The notes beneath the pieces were generated by a model. The model ran no database searches and was not told the DNA's origin. It saw only the letters and a list, made by a program, of their open reading frames with translations. 7,564 bases of DNA. It comes from Fibrobacteres bacterium CG2_30_45_31. Lineage in GTDB: Bacteria > Fibrobacterota > Fibrobacteria > Fibrobacterales > Fibrobacteraceae. The translations under genes and the position numbers were made by a program. Shown here piece by piece: positions 6,359 to 7,564 of this stretch. Location: NCBI GenBank assembly GCA_001873075.1, contig MNYL01000194.1, forward strand, positions 1 through 7,564, read 5' to 3'. The stretch's first letter is position 1. Every line of letters starts with the position of its first letter.

Positions 6359-6895
6359 ATGTCATTTAAGAAAGGATTGATCTTCGTTTTCCTCTTGTCG
6401 AGCCTCGCCTTTTCTGGTTCTGGGCAAGGTAAGGTTTTTCAAAAGGATTTCTCTCACATTTCTCAAATTCAAGCGGTACTCACCACCTATGAAGGTAAGA
6501 TTATTGTGGATCTTGCTTTCAAGGAGGCTCCAAATACAGTTGCCAATTTTATTGATCTCGCGAATAAAGGCTTTTACAATGGGCTGACTTTTCATCGTGT
6601 GATTCCAGGCTTTATGATCCAAGGCGGTGATCCACAGGGTACTGGAGAAGGTGGACCAGGTTACACAATTGATGATGAAATAAATAATTTGAAACATGAG
6701 GTCGGAGTGATCTCAATGGCTAATAAGGGCCCCAATACGGGTGGCTCACAATTTTTTATCACACAAATGCCTCAGCCTCATCTCGATGGTAAGCACACTG
6801 TTTTTGGTCGTGTCACTGCGGGGTTAGACGTGGTATGTCGAATAGAATCAGATGATCCAATTCTCAAAATTGAGATTATTGAAAAGAAGAAGTAA
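6359..6895 (+). CDS. Exported cyclophilin-type peptidyl-prolyl cis-trans isomerase
   Basis: Cyclophilins speed cis/trans isomerisation of X-Pro bonds. The 178-residue protein starts with a signal peptide: MSFKK, then a hydrophobic stretch LIFVFLLSSLAFS, with likely cleavage near residues 19-24. It therefore probably works in the periplasm; no lipobox Cys is present. The catalytic domain is complete: FHRVIPGFMIQGGDP (78-92, with the catalytic Arg80, Phe85 and Gln88), MANKGPNTGGSQFFIT (120-135, with Gln131 and Phe133) and HLDGKHTVFGRV (141-152). The position equivalent to Trp121 of human cyclophilin A is His141, so binding of cyclosporin would be expected to be weak; this is family inference. 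The start has a good AAAGGG ribosome binding site. The next gene begins seven bases after the stop, so the two are likely co-transcribed. Confidence 0.93.
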   Translation: MSFKKGLIFVFLLSSLAFSGSGQGKVFQKDFSHISQIQAVLTTYEGKIIVDLAFKEAPNTVANFIDLANKGFYNGLTFHRVIPGFMIQGGDPQGTGEGGPGYTIDDEINNLKHEVGVISMANKGPNTGGSQFFITQMPQPHLDGKHTVFGRVTAGLDVVCRIESDDPILKIEIIEKKK

Positions 6896-6898
6896 GGG
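6894..6898 (+). promoter_or_regulatory. Ribosome binding site overlapping the cyclophilin stop
   Basis: AAGGG overlaps the TAA stop at 6893-6895 and lies four bases before ATG 6903. It fixes the start of the repeat-rich gene and indicates coupling to the cyclophilin gene. Confidence 0.55.
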
Positions 6899-6902
6899 TA
6901 CT

Positions 6903-7564
6903 ATGAGCTCAAAACAAAAATCGTCGAAAAAAGCAGTCCCAGCAAAGAAAGCCCCGGCACCTGTTAAAAAGGTGGCCCCAGCAAAGAAAGCTCCGGCACC
7001 CGTTAAAAAGGTAGCCCCAGCAAAGAAAGCTCCGGTACCTGTTAAAAAGGTGGCCCCAGCAAAGAAGGCTCCAGCACCCGTTAAAAAGGTAGCCCCAGCA
7101 AAGAAAGCACCGGTACCCGTTAAAAAGGTAGCTCCAGCAAAGAAAGCTCCGGCGCCTGTGAAAAAGGTAGCTCCAGTAAAGAAAGCACCGGCCCCCGTGA
7201 AAAAGGCAGCTCCAGCAAAGAAGGCTCCGGTACCCGTGAAGAAGGTAGCTCCAGCAAAGAAAGCTCCGGTGCTATCGAAAAAGGTAGCTCCAGCAAAAAA
7301 CTCGCCTGCTCCTGTTAAAGAAATTCCTGTTAAGCTAGAAACTAAAATGACTCCCGCTAAAAAAGTTGCGATTAAGGAAATACCTGCTCCTGTAGAAAAA
7401 GAACCAGCAGTGGATAAAATATCAGTGATGATGGATTTTCCCGCGGTTTTGCTCGGTGGTGGGAAAAAACTTACCAAGGTTCCATTCTTCATTGAAGTGG
7501 ATGAACAAGAAGATCGAGTGAACAAAAAAAAGGTTTCATCAGAATTGAAGGGTGTTGAAAAGCC
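6903..7564 (+). CDS. Lys/Ala/Pro-rich repeat protein, histone H1-like N-terminal region (3' end outside the window)
   Basis: An open frame starts at ATG 6903 with a good ribosome binding site and runs 220 codons to the window edge without a stop, so the C-terminus is unseen. After a short basic leader (MSSKQKSSKK) come ten 13-residue repeats with consensus VAPAKKAPAPVKK (residues 11-140), then a degenerate stretch with scattered KK and PAP motifs, then a less biased region (ISVMMDFPAVLLGGG, VPFFIEVDEQED) that may begin a folded domain. Lys/Ala/Pro tails of this kind occur in bacterial histone H1-like proteins and in AlgP, and as basic extensions on other nucleic-acid-binding proteins; they usually bind DNA or RNA through charge. 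That is family knowledge, not shown here. There is no signal peptide, so it is probably cytoplasmic, unlike the cyclophilin before it. The folded domain cannot be named from what is visible. Confidence 0.8.
   Translation, partial: MSSKQKSSKKAVPAKKAPAPVKKVAPAKKAPAPVKKVAPAKKAPVPVKKVAPAKKAPAPVKKVAPAKKAPVPVKKVAPAKKAPAPVKKVAPVKKAPAPVKKAAPAKKAPVPVKKVAPAKKAPVLSKKVAPAKNSPAPVKEIPVKLETKMTPAKKVAIKEIPAPVEKEPAVDKISVMMDFPAVLLGGGKKLTKVPFFIEVDEQEDRVNKKKVSSELKGVEK
6933..7322 (+). repeat. Ten tandem 39-bp coding repeats (13 residues each)
   Basis: Ten head-to-tail units of 39 bases encode variants of VAPAKKAPAPVKK. There are no spacers. Units differ mostly at third codon positions (GCC/GCT/GCA, GTT/GTG, AAA/AAG) and at residue 9 (Ala or Val). 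The last two units decay (VLSKK, then KNSPAPVKE). The pattern fits repeated duplication with drift, with selection on the protein. Positions 7323-7400 contain further weak echoes. Confidence 0.9.

Noticed and set aside
6933..7322. Regular repeats considered as a CRISPR array
   Set aside because: Units are contiguous, with no unique spacers, and the period is a multiple of three inside an open frame.
6848..7525. Long - strand ORF rich in FFAGATF-like repeats, opposite the Lys/Ala/Pro protein
   Set aside because: It is the antisense image of the 39-bp coding repeat. The + strand frame has a ribosome binding site, follows the cyclophilin gene closely and has third-position synonymous variation.

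Overview
The window is ordinary, gene-dense bacterial chromosome: seven genes, no mobile element, RNA gene or CRISPR array seen, and no gene-free stretch longer than about 140 bases. Several protein features (a PiT-type phosphate carrier with a C-terminal PhoU-like domain, a Lys/Ala/Pro repeat protein, moderate GC, SD-preceded starts) suggest a Gram-negative lineage in or near the Fibrobacterota/Bacteroidota branch. This placement rests on impression of the sequences, not on a search, and is low confidence.

Left part (+ strand): the 3' end of hemC (hydroxymethylbilane synthase) is followed closely by hemD (uroporphyrinogen-III synthase), two consecutive steps of tetrapyrrole synthesis. hemC has an in-frame TAG at 221-223, after which the same frame stays open and coding-like to a TAA at 380-382, ten bases before hemD. 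After a ~136-base gap with a plausible sigma70-type promoter comes a large inorganic phosphate transporter (PiT family with a cytoplasmic PhoU-like tail). Its stop overlaps the start of a small, probably DNA-binding protein (TGATG coupling).

Middle part (- strand): lepA (elongation factor 4) and a signal peptidase I-like gene (lepB) form a pair in the same order as the well-known lepA-lepB operon of E. coli. The lepB-like protein keeps the nucleophilic Ser but has Arg at the usual catalytic Lys position and a degenerate GDNR box. Its 3' end overlaps the small + strand gene convergently, and a strong terminator hairpin for the + strand operon lies inside its coding sequence, over the degenerate box.

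Right part (+ strand): a short AT-rich region with inverted-repeat -10-like elements separates lepA from an exported cyclophilin-type peptidyl-prolyl isomerase. Seven bases later begins a very basic protein with ten 13-residue Lys/Ala/Pro/Val repeats, which runs off the window.

No wholly new system is evident. The items most worth a second look are the interrupted hemC, the active-site-substituted signal peptidase with its embedded terminator, the phosphate transporter/HTH coupling and the repeat protein.
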